From Holdemanella sp. (GTDB taxonomy: Bacteria > Bacillota_I > Bacilli_A > Erysipelotrichales > Erysipelotrichaceae), in NCBI GenBank assembly GCA_021442845.1, contig JABUSD010000247.1, positions 1 to 8,174 on the forward strand: DNA of 8,174 nt. Direction: 5' to 3'. A program made the position numbers and the translations under genes. Positions 1 to 6,684 of this stretch are shown here, piece by piece; position 1 is the first letter of the stretch, and each line of letters starts with the position of its first letter. The notes below the pieces were generated by a model. The model did not search any database. It worked only from the letters and a program-made list of their open reading frames with translations, and was not told where the DNA came from.

Positions 1-1
1 A

Positions 2-2101
2 ATCTTATTTTCTAATAATTATGCATGTAAAATCTGTGGTTTTTCTATTCCTAAACTAGAACCAAAACTGTTCTCTTTTAATGCACCATTTGGTGCCTGT
101 TCAGATTGTAAAGGGCTAGGATTTACGCAGAAAGTAGATTTAGATTTATTAATACCAGATTGGAATAAGTCCATCAATCAAGGTGGTATTCAATATTATA
201 AGAATTTTGTAAATACACAGAATTTAGAATGGCAAAGAATTCAGGCTTTATTGGATTTCTATAAGATTGATAAATCCATTTCTTTAAAGGATTTACCAAA
301 GAAACATCTGGATTATATATTATATGGAAGTGATGTACCGATTGCGTACACATTAGAATCTCGTTCTGGCATTGTATCAAAGAAATATGAATATATTGAA
401 GGTGTCTGTCCAATGATTGAAAGACGTTATATGGAAACAACATCAACAATGTCAAGGGAATGGTATGCTTCTTATTTAGGGGATGTAGAATGCCCTACAT
501 GCAAAGGGGCTAGATTGAATGAACAAGCGTTGAGTGTACGAATAAATGGAAAGAATATTCGTGAATGGACACAGATGAGTGTAAAGGAAGCTCTTGTGTT
601 CATGAACAATTTACATTTAACGGATATGCAGATGCAGATTGCGCGATTGATTGTGAAAGAAATTAAGAGCCGATTGGAATTCTTAGATAAAGTAGGATTA
701 ACCTATTTGACATTGGATCGATTGGCTTCTACTTTATCAGGGGGAGAAGCACAGCGAATTCGTTTGGCTACCCAGATTGGATCCCGATTAACAGGGGTAA
801 TGTATGTGCTGGATGAGCCAAGCATAGGACTTCATCAAAGAGATAATAACCGTTTAATCAATTCTTTAAAGGATATGCGAGATTTAGGAAATACATTGAT
901 TGTGGTTGAACATGATGAAGATACAATGCGAGCCAGTGATTTCATTGTGGATATTGGACCAGGAGCTGGTATTCACGGTGGAGAAGTCGTCGCAGCAGGA
1001 ACTCCCCAGGAAATTATGGATAACGAAAATTCCATTACAGGGGCGTATTTAAGTGGTCGAAAGCGTATTCCTGTTCCTGGGATGAGAAGAAAAGGAAACG
1101 GGAAGAATATTAAGGTTGTAAAGGCAAGCCAGAACAATCTAAAGAATGTGAATGTATCTATTCCATTAGGAACCATGACGGTTGTGACAGGGGTATCTGG
1201 TTCTGGGAAATCTTCTTTGATTATTGAAGTATTAACCCAGGGTGTTCAGCATGCCTTAGGTAGAGTTCGCATTAAACCTGGCAAATGTAAAGAAATACAG
1301 GGGTTGGAAAATATTGATAAGATTATTGAAATTGGGCAGGATCCTATTGGTAGAACGCCTAGATCCAATCCAGCAACCTATACAGGTGTATTCGATGATA
1401 TCCGTGATTTATTCGCAACCACAAAACAGGCAAAACTGATGGGATATGATAAATCAAGATTCTCCTTTAATGTAAAGGGCGGTCGATGTGAAGCATGCCA
1501 AGGGGATGGGATTCGTCGTATATCCATGCATTTCTTACCAGATGTCTATGTACCTTGTGATCAGTGCAACGGAACACGATATAATGAGGATACATTACAG
1601 GTAACATATAAAGATAAGACAATTTCAGATGTGCTGGAAATGACAGTGGAAGAAGGAATGGAATTCTTTTCCAACATTTCCAAAATTCATCATAAATTAA
1701 AGACATTATATGATGTTGGTTTATCCTATATCAAACTAGGGCAGAGTGCTCCATCGCTATCTGGAGGAGAAGCCCAGCGTGTCAAACTTGCCAGTGAATT
1801 ACAGAAAAAGGCAACTGGCAAGACGATGTTTGTACTAGATGAACCGACAACAGGTCTTCATAGCGATGATGTGAAAAAACTGATTCAAGTTCTTCAGACT
1901 CTTGTAGATCATGGAGATACCGTTGTGATTATTGAACATAATCTTGATGTGATTAAGAGCGCTGATTATATCATTGATATGGGACCAGAAGGAGGCGATG
2001 GAGGTGGCACAGTTGTATGCACTGGAACACCAGAAGATATCGCAGCCTGTCCAGAAAGTTTTACTGGACAATATCTAAAACCACTGTTGGAAAGGAGGTA
2101 G
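2..2101 (+). CDS. uvrA: UvrABC excinuclease subunit A (5' end cut by window edge)
   Basis: UvrA is the damage-recognition ATPase of nucleotide excision repair; as a dimer it scans DNA and loads UvrB. The frame is open from base 2, giving 699 residues. A first-module zinc knuckle lies at local residues 9/12 and 33/36 (Cys pairs). By comparison with E. coli UvrA (about 940 residues, first zinc Cys near 253) about 244 N-terminal residues, including Walker A of the first ATPase, lie outside the window. Visible in order: a CPTC pair with KGARL, ABC signature LSGGEAQ (245-251) and Walker B DE (271-272) of domain I; Walker A GVSGSGKS (397-404), zinc finger CxxC-19-CxxC (496/499/519/522), signature LSGGEAQ (586-592) and Walker B DE (613-614) of domain II. 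The protein ends normally. Internal ATGs such as base 251 are not the start, since homology continues upstream of it. The last codons double as the hprK ribosome binding site. Not a pseudogene as far as visible. Confidence 0.97.
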   Translation: MLFSNNYACKICGFSIPKLEPKLFSFNAPFGACSDCKGLGFTQKVDLDLLIPDWNKSINQGGIQYYKNFVNTQNLEWQRIQALLDFYKIDKSISLKDLPKKHLDYILYGSDVPIAYTLESRSGIVSKKYEYIEGVCPMIERRYMETTSTMSREWYASYLGDVECPTCKGARLNEQALSVRINGKNIREWTQMSVKEALVFMNNLHLTDMQMQIARLIVKEIKSRLEFLDKVGLTYLTLDRLASTLSGGEAQRIRLATQIGSRLTGVMYVLDEPSIGLHQRDNNRLINSLKDMRDLGNTLIVVEHDEDTMRASDFIVDIGPGAGIHGGEVVAAGTPQEIMDNENSITGAYLSGRKRIPVPGMRRKGNGKNIKVVKASQNNLKNVNVSIPLGTMTVVTGVSGSGKSSLIIEVLTQGVQHALGRVRIKPGKCKEIQGLENIDKIIEIGQDPIGRTPRSNPATYTGVFDDIRDLFATTKQAKLMGYDKSRFSFNVKGGRCEACQGDGIRRISMHFLPDVYVPCDQCNGTRYNEDTLQVTYKDKTISDVLEMTVEEGMEFFSNISKIHHKLKTLYDVGLSYIKLGQSAPSLSGGEAQRVKLASELQKKATGKTMFVLDEPTTGLHSDDVKKLIQVLQTLVDHGDTVVIIEHNLDVIKSADYIIDMGPEGGDGGGTVVCTGTPEDIAACPESFTGQYLKPLLERR
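2091..2098 (+). promoter_or_regulatory. Ribosome binding site of hprK inside the end of uvrA
   Basis: AAAGGAGG lies 7 nt before the hprK ATG at 2106. It is read as the last uvrA codons (Glu-Arg-Arg), directly before the TAG stop. This fixes the hprK start and suggests that ribosomes finishing uvrA keep the site open for hprK. Confidence 0.85.
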
Positions 2102-2105
2102 TATT

Positions 2106-3041
2106 ATGGCAGAAGTAACAATTAAAGATGTAGCGGAAAAACTATCGTGGAGCGTTATTGTAGGCGATGTGCAGGCACTGAAGCGCCCTGTTGAATTAGC
2201 AGATACAAACAGACCGGGACTTGAATTAACTGGATATTTTGAAAATGCACAGACACGCCGTATTGTCGTCTTAGGGAATAGGGAATTGACCTATATTTAT
2301 AAGGAACTGGATGAAGTTGCCCAGCGCCGTGTTTTTGAGCATTTAACAAACGATGAAACACCAGGTATTCTAATTACGCGTGGACAGGATTGTCCTCCAA
2401 TTCTAGAGGAAATCGCGAAACGTAAGAATTTCCCTGTATTTGTCACAAAGGAAAAGACAATGTTTACAATTGTTAATATCATTAATTTTCTTGATGAAAA
2501 ACTTGCACCTTCTGTTGTAGTACATGGCAACTTAATTCAGGTTTACGGTATTGGTGTTTTAATTACCGGTGGATCTGGAATGGGTAAAAGTGAAATCACA
2601 TTGGAATTGATTCGACGTGGACACCAGCTGGTTGCCGATGATCGTACAGACTGTTATCGCATCCATAACACACTAGTAGGAAGAACATCTCCACTTCTTG
2701 AAGGTTTCATGGAACTACGTGGTGTTGGTGTGATTGATGTGGCTCGTATGTATGGAGCAGGAGCCTTTGCACATGAAACACGCATTCATTTCCAGATTGA
2801 ATTGATGGCATTTGATGACAATGAGGATTATGACCGTGTGGGTATTGAAGATAAGGAATATGTAGAAATCTTAGGCGTAAAGATTTTAAAGATGAATATT
2901 CCTGTTGCGATGGGACGTTCTATGGCAACAGTAATTGAAACAGCTGTAACAAACTATCTGTTATTGAAGGATGGATATGATTCTTCAAAGGAATTTGAAA
3001 ATCGTGTTGTAGCCCAGATCGGTTTGAATAAAGGGGAATAG
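2106..3041 (+). CDS. hprK: HPr kinase/phosphorylase
   Basis: A bifunctional cytosolic regulator: it phosphorylates HPr on the regulatory serine using ATP or PPi and removes the phosphate by phosphorolysis, forming PPi. It thereby sets carbon catabolite repression and PTS sugar uptake in Firmicutes. The 311 residues match the usual family length. An N-terminal domain (about 1-130) precedes the catalytic domain with His140 (VHG), P-loop GGSGMGKS (155-162, Lys161), Glu163, the ADDR motif (177-180), the HprK signature around MELRGVGVIDV (202-212) and DRVG (243-246). The C-terminal segment reads IPVAMGRS (265-272), where Bacillus-type enzymes, as I recall them, have a VRPGRN-like motif; the rest of the active site looks intact. 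The start is set by the strong ribosome binding site. It lies 4 nt after uvrA and 2 nt before the lgt fusion gene, an arrangement like the Bacillus hprK-lgt-ppaX cluster. Confidence 0.96.
   Translation: MAEVTIKDVAEKLSWSVIVGDVQALKRPVELADTNRPGLELTGYFENAQTRRIVVLGNRELTYIYKELDEVAQRRVFEHLTNDETPGILITRGQDCPPILEEIAKRKNFPVFVTKEKTMFTIVNIINFLDEKLAPSVVVHGNLIQVYGIGVLITGGSGMGKSEITLELIRRGHQLVADDRTDCYRIHNTLVGRTSPLLEGFMELRGVGVIDVARMYGAGAFAHETRIHFQIELMAFDDNEDYDRVGIEDKEYVEILGVKILKMNIPVAMGRSMATVIETAVTNYLLLKDGYDSSKEFENRVVAQIGLNKGE
3031..3037 (+). promoter_or_regulatory. Ribosome binding site of the lgt-HAD gene
   Basis: AAGGGGA within the last hprK codons lies 6 nt before the ATG at 3044. It supports that start and translational coupling across the 2-nt gap. 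Confidence 0.7.
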
Positions 3042-3043
3042 AA

Positions 3044-4486
3044 ATGGAGTTGTTTCCAGAACCAGGCATATTTATTCAGATAGGTCCGATTGCGATTGCC
3101 TGGTATTCTCTATGTATCCTTATTGGTATTCTATGCGGATATTTTAAAGCCCAGAAAACGATGAAAAAGTGGAGCTATAGCGAATCCGTTATAGATGAGC
3201 TGGCACTTCCTTTAGTTTTCTTTGGCGTTATTGGAGCAAGAATCTATTATGTTCTATTTAACTGGGATTATTATTCCGTTCACTTTGGTGAAATCTTTAA
3301 AATATGGAATGGAGGACTTGCTATTCATGGAGGAATTCTTGTATCTATTCCAATCTGTTATCTATATTTTAAAAGGAAAAAGATCAGTTTTTTAAGAATG
3401 ATGGATGTTTTATTTCCTTCTCTATTATTAGCGCAGGGAATTGGAAGATGGGGAAACTTCTTTAATCAGGAAGCATATGGTCCTATTGTATCTGAGAACT
3501 TCTTCAATGGATTTCCTGCTTTCATTAAGAATGGAATGTTTATTGATGGCGCTTATCGTATGCCTACATTCTTATGGGAAAGTGCCTGTGATCTAGTAGG
3601 ATTTATCTTTATCTTATATGTATTTAGAAGATGGTTCTATCGTAAACATGGAGATTGTGGATTCTTCTACCTATTCTATTATGGAATCACAAGAATGGTG
3701 ATTGAAGGATTGCGGACGGATTCTTTAATGGCGGGAAATCTAAAGGTTGCCCAGATTGTAAGCATCTGTTTTATTATAATAGGATTAATTGGATACTTTG
3801 GAATTCATATATATAAAAAACCAGTCATTTTATTTGATCTGGATGGAACGATACAGGATAGCCAGCATCTTGTCTTTGAAACTTTTAGAAGGGTGTTTAA
3901 GGAAAGATTACCAGAGTACGATTTAAAGGATGAGGAATTGTATACTTTCTTTGGTCCAACTTTAGAGGATACATTTAAACGATATTTTCCCGAAGATGAA
4001 GTGGAAAGTGTCATTGAAACATATCAGAAAATCAATTTAGCCATTCATGATGAAATGTTAGAACCTATGCCTCACGCAAAGGAAATGTTAGAAGAACTTA
4101 AAGAACAGGGATTTTTGATGGCTATTGTATCTAATAAGCGAATTGGTGTGGTACTAAAAGGGTTGAATCATCTGAATTTAAATCCATATTTTGATGCCGT
4201 GCTTGGAAAAGAGGATCTTCCTAGACCAAAGCCATATCCAGATGGTTTGATTGCAGCATGCAACAGGTTGAATGTAGGAAGAGATAACTGCATTTATGTA
4301 GGAGACAACAAAGCGGATGTCATAGCGGCTAAAAATATGGCTGCCTATTCCATTGGATATTCCAATGATGAGGTTCAGCTTGATAATTTAAGAAAACAGA
4401 AGCCTTGTAGAGTGATTGAGGATCTGTATGAACTTGTAGATATTTGTAAGGAGGAAAGATCATGGAGCGACAATTCGATCTGGTAA
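3044..4486 (+). CDS. lgt: Fusion of prolipoprotein diacylglyceryl transferase (Lgt) and a PpaX-like HAD phosphatase
   Basis: One uninterrupted 480-residue frame with two domains. Residues 1-258 are Lgt, the membrane enzyme that moves diacylglycerol from phosphatidylglycerol to the lipobox cysteine of prolipoproteins. It has about seven hydrophobic segments (roughly 14-33, 52-72, 90-108, 118-133, 180-195, 205-219, 235-255), HGG at 95-97, the Lgt signature GRWGNFFNQEAYG (134-146) and Arg224 in EGLRTD. Residues 260 to about 466 are a HAD hydrolase: motif I DLDGT (Asp265, Asp267), motif II Ser363 in VSN, motif III Lys396 in RPKP, motif IV GDNKAD (Asp421, Asp425). The cap segment FFGPTLEDTF (302-311) and the HDE at 335-337 resemble remembered B. 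subtilis PpaX, the pyrophosphatase that follows lgt in its hprK operon; phosphoglycolate phosphatase is the main alternative. The linker after the last membrane segment is only a few residues, and I see no internal start codon with a ribosome binding site. In known Lgt the C-terminus is cytosolic, so the HAD domain should face the cytosol. The 3' end overlaps trxB by 25 nt. Confidence 0.93.
   Translation: MELFPEPGIFIQIGPIAIAWYSLCILIGILCGYFKAQKTMKKWSYSESVIDELALPLVFFGVIGARIYYVLFNWDYYSVHFGEIFKIWNGGLAIHGGILVSIPICYLYFKRKKISFLRMMDVLFPSLLLAQGIGRWGNFFNQEAYGPIVSENFFNGFPAFIKNGMFIDGAYRMPTFLWESACDLVGFIFILYVFRRWFYRKHGDCGFFYLFYYGITRMVIEGLRTDSLMAGNLKVAQIVSICFIIIGLIGYFGIHIYKKPVILFDLDGTIQDSQHLVFETFRRVFKERLPEYDLKDEELYTFFGPTLEDTFKRYFPEDEVESVIETYQKINLAIHDEMLEPMPHAKEMLEELKEQGFLMAIVSNKRIGVVLKGLNHLNLNPYFDAVLGKEDLPRPKPYPDGLIAACNRLNVGRDNCIYVGDNKADVIAAKNMAAYSIGYSNDEVQLDNLRKQKPCRVIEDLYELVDICKEERSWSDNSIW
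4448..4454 (+). promoter_or_regulatory. Ribosome binding site of trxB inside the lgt-HAD gene
   Basis: AAGGAGG lies 7 nt before the ATG at 4462. It decides the trxB start, although that start falls 25 nt inside the upstream gene, and implies translational coupling. Confidence 0.85.
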
Positions 4487-5376
4487 TAGTAGGAGCAGGG
4501 CCTGCCGGAATGGCAGCTAGCATTTATGGATCGCGTGCAGGATTAAAGACGTTGTTGCTGGATAATGGTGCACCTGGAGGAAAACTGATTAAAACACATA
4601 AGATCAGCAACTACCCAGGAGTAAAGGAATTAGCTGGAACGGATCTGGCAATGTCTATGCTGGAACAGGCAACTTCTTTTGGTGCTGTCTATGAATATGG
4701 AGATGTAACTGAGATTAGTGAGGACAAGGTAGTTCATCTATCTTATGGAGATCCAATCCAGGCTAAAGCTATTATTGTTGCCACAGGAACAAAGGAAAGA
4801 TTGATGAACATTCCAAATGAAAAGGAAAATATTGGAAGAGGTGTCTCTTTCTGTGCTGTATGTGATGGAGCTTTCTTTAGAGGAAAGGAAGTTGTTGTCA
4901 TTGGTGGAGGAAACTCTGCTTTAGAAGAATCGTTATATTTATCAAAGCTGGTAGATAAGGTTACTATTGTGATTCGAAGAGATGTATTTAGAGCAGAAAA
5001 GAACATTCAGGATCAGATTGAAAATACACCAAATATTAAAATCATTAAAAAACATATTCCAGTGGAAGTTGTTTCTGAAAACAACAAAGTATCTGGCATT
5101 GTCCTTGAAAATGTAGATACAAAAGAAAGAATGACATATAGCTGTCAGGGAATCTTCCCCTATATTGGTCAGGATCCAATTACTGATATGTTGAAGAAAT
5201 TACCTGTATTGAACGATCGCGGCTATGTCGTTGTGAATGAGCATATGGAAACATGTGTGGAAGGAATTTATGCTGCCGGTGATGTCATCGTCAAAGAACT
5301 AAGACAGGTTGTTACCGCAACCAATGATGGTGCCATTGCAGCCCAGCGCGCTTATAAAAGAATTACGGAAATCTAG
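4462..5376 (+). CDS. trxB: Thioredoxin reductase (NADPH)
   Basis: A cytosolic flavoenzyme that passes electrons from NADPH through FAD to a CxxC disulfide and on to thioredoxin. Its 304 residues are slightly short of the usual 310-320. FAD-binding GAGPAG is at 11-16, the ATG motif (107-109) follows, and the redox pair is CAVC (131-134). The NADPH domain has GGGNSA (148-153) and IRRDVFRA (171-178). The FAD-closing motif is AAGD (271-274), followed by RQVVTATNDGAIAA (281-294). Having both GxGxxA and the RR motif argues for a true NADPH enzyme rather than a ferredoxin- or flavin-linked relative, which lack them. No thioredoxin gene lies in the window. It is the last gene of its transcription unit: its TAG stop lies inside the terminator stem. 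Start chosen from the strong ribosome binding site and from the Rossmann strand beginning 5-6 residues after Met. Confidence 0.95.
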   Translation: MERQFDLVIVGAGPAGMAASIYGSRAGLKTLLLDNGAPGGKLIKTHKISNYPGVKELAGTDLAMSMLEQATSFGAVYEYGDVTEISEDKVVHLSYGDPIQAKAIIVATGTKERLMNIPNEKENIGRGVSFCAVCDGAFFRGKEVVVIGGGNSALEESLYLSKLVDKVTIVIRRDVFRAEKNIQDQIENTPNIKIIKKHIPVEVVSENNKVSGIVLENVDTKERMTYSCQGIFPYIGQDPITDMLKKLPVLNDRGYVVVNEHMETCVEGIYAAGDVIVKELRQVVTATNDGAIAAQRAYKRITEI

Positions 5377-5405
5377 GTGAAATGACTTTTCACCTATTTT
5401 TTTTT
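5374..5405 (+). terminator. Intrinsic terminator after trxB
   Basis: A 9-bp perfect stem TAGGTGAAA (5374-5382) / TTTCACCTA (5388-5396) with loop TGACT is followed by nine T (5397-5405). The stem begins with the trxB stop codon. This separates the uvrA-trxB unit from purD. Confidence 0.9.
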
Positions 5406-5422
5406 AATTATTATGCTAAAAT
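5387..5422 (+). promoter_or_regulatory. Probable promoter of purD-purB
   Basis: Two overlapping readings are possible. One is an extended -10, TGC-TAAAAT (5414-5422), with no good -35. The other is TTTTCA (5387-5392), 16 bp, TATTAT (5409-5414), whose -35 would lie in the terminator stem. Either gives a very short leader of about 20-30 nt before the ATG at 5451. I see no purine riboswitch and no PurR-box-like sequence in the 74-nt spacer, and there is hardly room for one. Confidence 0.55.
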
Positions 5423-5433
5423 AAACACGTGAA

Positions 5434-5440
5434 AAAGGAG
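5434..5440 (+). promoter_or_regulatory. Ribosome binding site of purD
   Basis: AAAGGAG lies 10 nt before the ATG at 5451. The spacing is a little long, but this is the only purine-rich match and the ATG directly opens the MKILVIGTGGREHA start of PurD. Confidence 0.75.
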
Positions 5441-5450
5441 ATAAATACAC

Positions 5451-6683
5451 ATGAAAATTCTAGTAATTGGAACAGGTGGAAGAGAACATGCCTTAGCGCT
5501 TGCTTGTTCTAAATCCCCTATGGTAGATACAGTATATTGTGCTCCAGGAAATCCTGGAATGGCCACATTTGGGCAATGTGTCAACGTAAGTGGAAGTGAT
5601 ATTGAAGGACTGGTTGCCTTTGCCAAGGAAAACAATGTTGATTTAACGGTTGTTGGTCCAGAAGCAACGCTTGCCTTAGGTGTTGTGGATGCTTTTACAG
5701 AAGCTGGGTTAAAAATTTTCGGTCCAACAAAGGCAGCTACACAAGTAGAATCATCGAAGGATTTTGCCAAGGCAATCATGGCTAAGTACAACATTCCAAC
5801 AGCTGCATATAAAACATTTGATAACTATAACGATGCATGGGCTTATGTAGAAGTACAAGGGGCTCCTATTGTCATCAAGGAAGATGGATTAAAAGCAGGA
5901 AAAGGGGTTACCGTTGCCTATAGTCTAGATCAGGCTAAGGAAGCTCTTGAAATCGCATTTGATATTCCAGAAAATAAAGTTGTAATTGAAGAATGTCTAG
6001 TTGGATTTGAATTCTCATTAATCTGTTTAGTACATAACGAACTGGTTGTACCTCTAGAAGTTGCCCAGGATCACAAATGTGTTGGCGATGGAGATACAGG
6101 ACCAAATACAGGCGGAATGGGATCATATAGCCCGGTTAAAAAGATTACCCCTGCTATTATTCAGGAAGCAACGGATACAATTCTAAAACCAATGGCTAAG
6201 GCAATGGTAGAAGAAGGTGTTCCATTTACAGGATTCCTATATGGTGGATTGATGTTGACAGAAAATGGAATCAAGACAATTGAATTCAATGCTCGTTTTG
6301 GAGATCCAGAAGCAGAAGTTATTTTAGCTCGTTTAGAAAGTGATTTTGTACAGGCTATGTTAGATGTCATGGATGATAAGGAAGTAAATCTTACATGGTC
6401 ATCAAAAGTAAGCCATGGTGTTGTTCTTGCTAGTACAAACTATCCTGCAAGTTCCACAAAAAATGCTTTGATTGAAAATTTAGACGATGTTGATTGCCTT
6501 GTCTATCACATGGGTACAAAACAGACAGAAAATGGTCTTGTGACAAATGGTGGTCGTGTATTGATGATCGTTTCATTAGAGGATACATTGGAAGAAGCTT
6601 TTGCACACACATATAAGGAAGTTGAAAAAGTACAGTGTAAGGAAATGTTCTATAGACACGATATTGGAAAGAAGGATATGTAA
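5451..6683 (+). CDS. purD: Phosphoribosylamine-glycine ligase (GAR synthetase)
   Basis: This enzyme joins glycine to phosphoribosylamine using ATP to form GAR, the second step of purine synthesis; it is cytosolic and of the ATP-grasp fold. Its 410 residues are slightly below the usual 420-430. The N-domain has GTGGREHA (7-14), PGNPG (32-36) and VGPE (68-71). The ATP-grasp part has VIKEDGLKAGKGV (141-153), QDHK (206-209) then DGDTGPNTGGMG (213-224). The family signature is NARFGDPEAEVIL (280-292), including the metal-binding end of ATP-grasp. The C-terminal domain has SHGVVLAS (321-328) and GGRVL (367-371). At residue 144 the usual Ala of KADGL is Glu; otherwise the motifs are intact. It is the first gene of its own unit, preceded by a promoter and with purB 1 nt after its stop. 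It stands apart from any larger pur operon in this window. Confidence 0.96.
   Translation: MKILVIGTGGREHALALACSKSPMVDTVYCAPGNPGMATFGQCVNVSGSDIEGLVAFAKENNVDLTVVGPEATLALGVVDAFTEAGLKIFGPTKAATQVESSKDFAKAIMAKYNIPTAAYKTFDNYNDAWAYVEVQGAPIVIKEDGLKAGKGVTVAYSLDQAKEALEIAFDIPENKVVIEECLVGFEFSLICLVHNELVVPLEVAQDHKCVGDGDTGPNTGGMGSYSPVKKITPAIIQEATDTILKPMAKAMVEEGVPFTGFLYGGLMLTENGIKTIEFNARFGDPEAEVILARLESDFVQAMLDVMDDKEVNLTWSSKVSHGVVLASTNYPASSTKNALIENLDDVDCLVYHMGTKQTENGLVTNGGRVLMIVSLEDTLEEAFAHTYKEVEKVQCKEMFYRHDIGKKDM
6671..6677 (+). promoter_or_regulatory. Ribosome binding site that decides the purB start
   Basis: GAAGGAT lies 7 nt before the ATG at 6685, inside the last purD codons. No comparable site precedes the in-frame upstream ATG at 6601, so 6685 is the better start. 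Confidence 0.65.
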
Positions 6684-6684
6684 G

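Noticed and set aside
251..253. ATG at 251 as the start of uvrA
   Set aside because: UvrA homology, including a zinc-binding Cys quartet, continues upstream in frame to base 2, so the gene is cut by the window edge.
3820..3870. A separate HAD gene starting near the Lgt/HAD junction
   Set aside because: There is no in-frame ATG, GTG or TTG with a ribosome binding site ahead of the DLDGT motif, so the fusion reading is preferred.
5426..5431. CACGTG palindrome upstream of purD as an operator
   Set aside because: A single 6-base palindrome with poor flanking symmetry is expected by chance and matches no regulator site I know in Firmicutes.
6601..6684. Longer purB start at an in-frame ATG 28 codons upstream
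   Set aside because: It overlaps purD by 83 nt, has no ribosome binding site, and the added residues do not resemble PurB; ATG 6685 has a suitable site and matches the family N-terminus.
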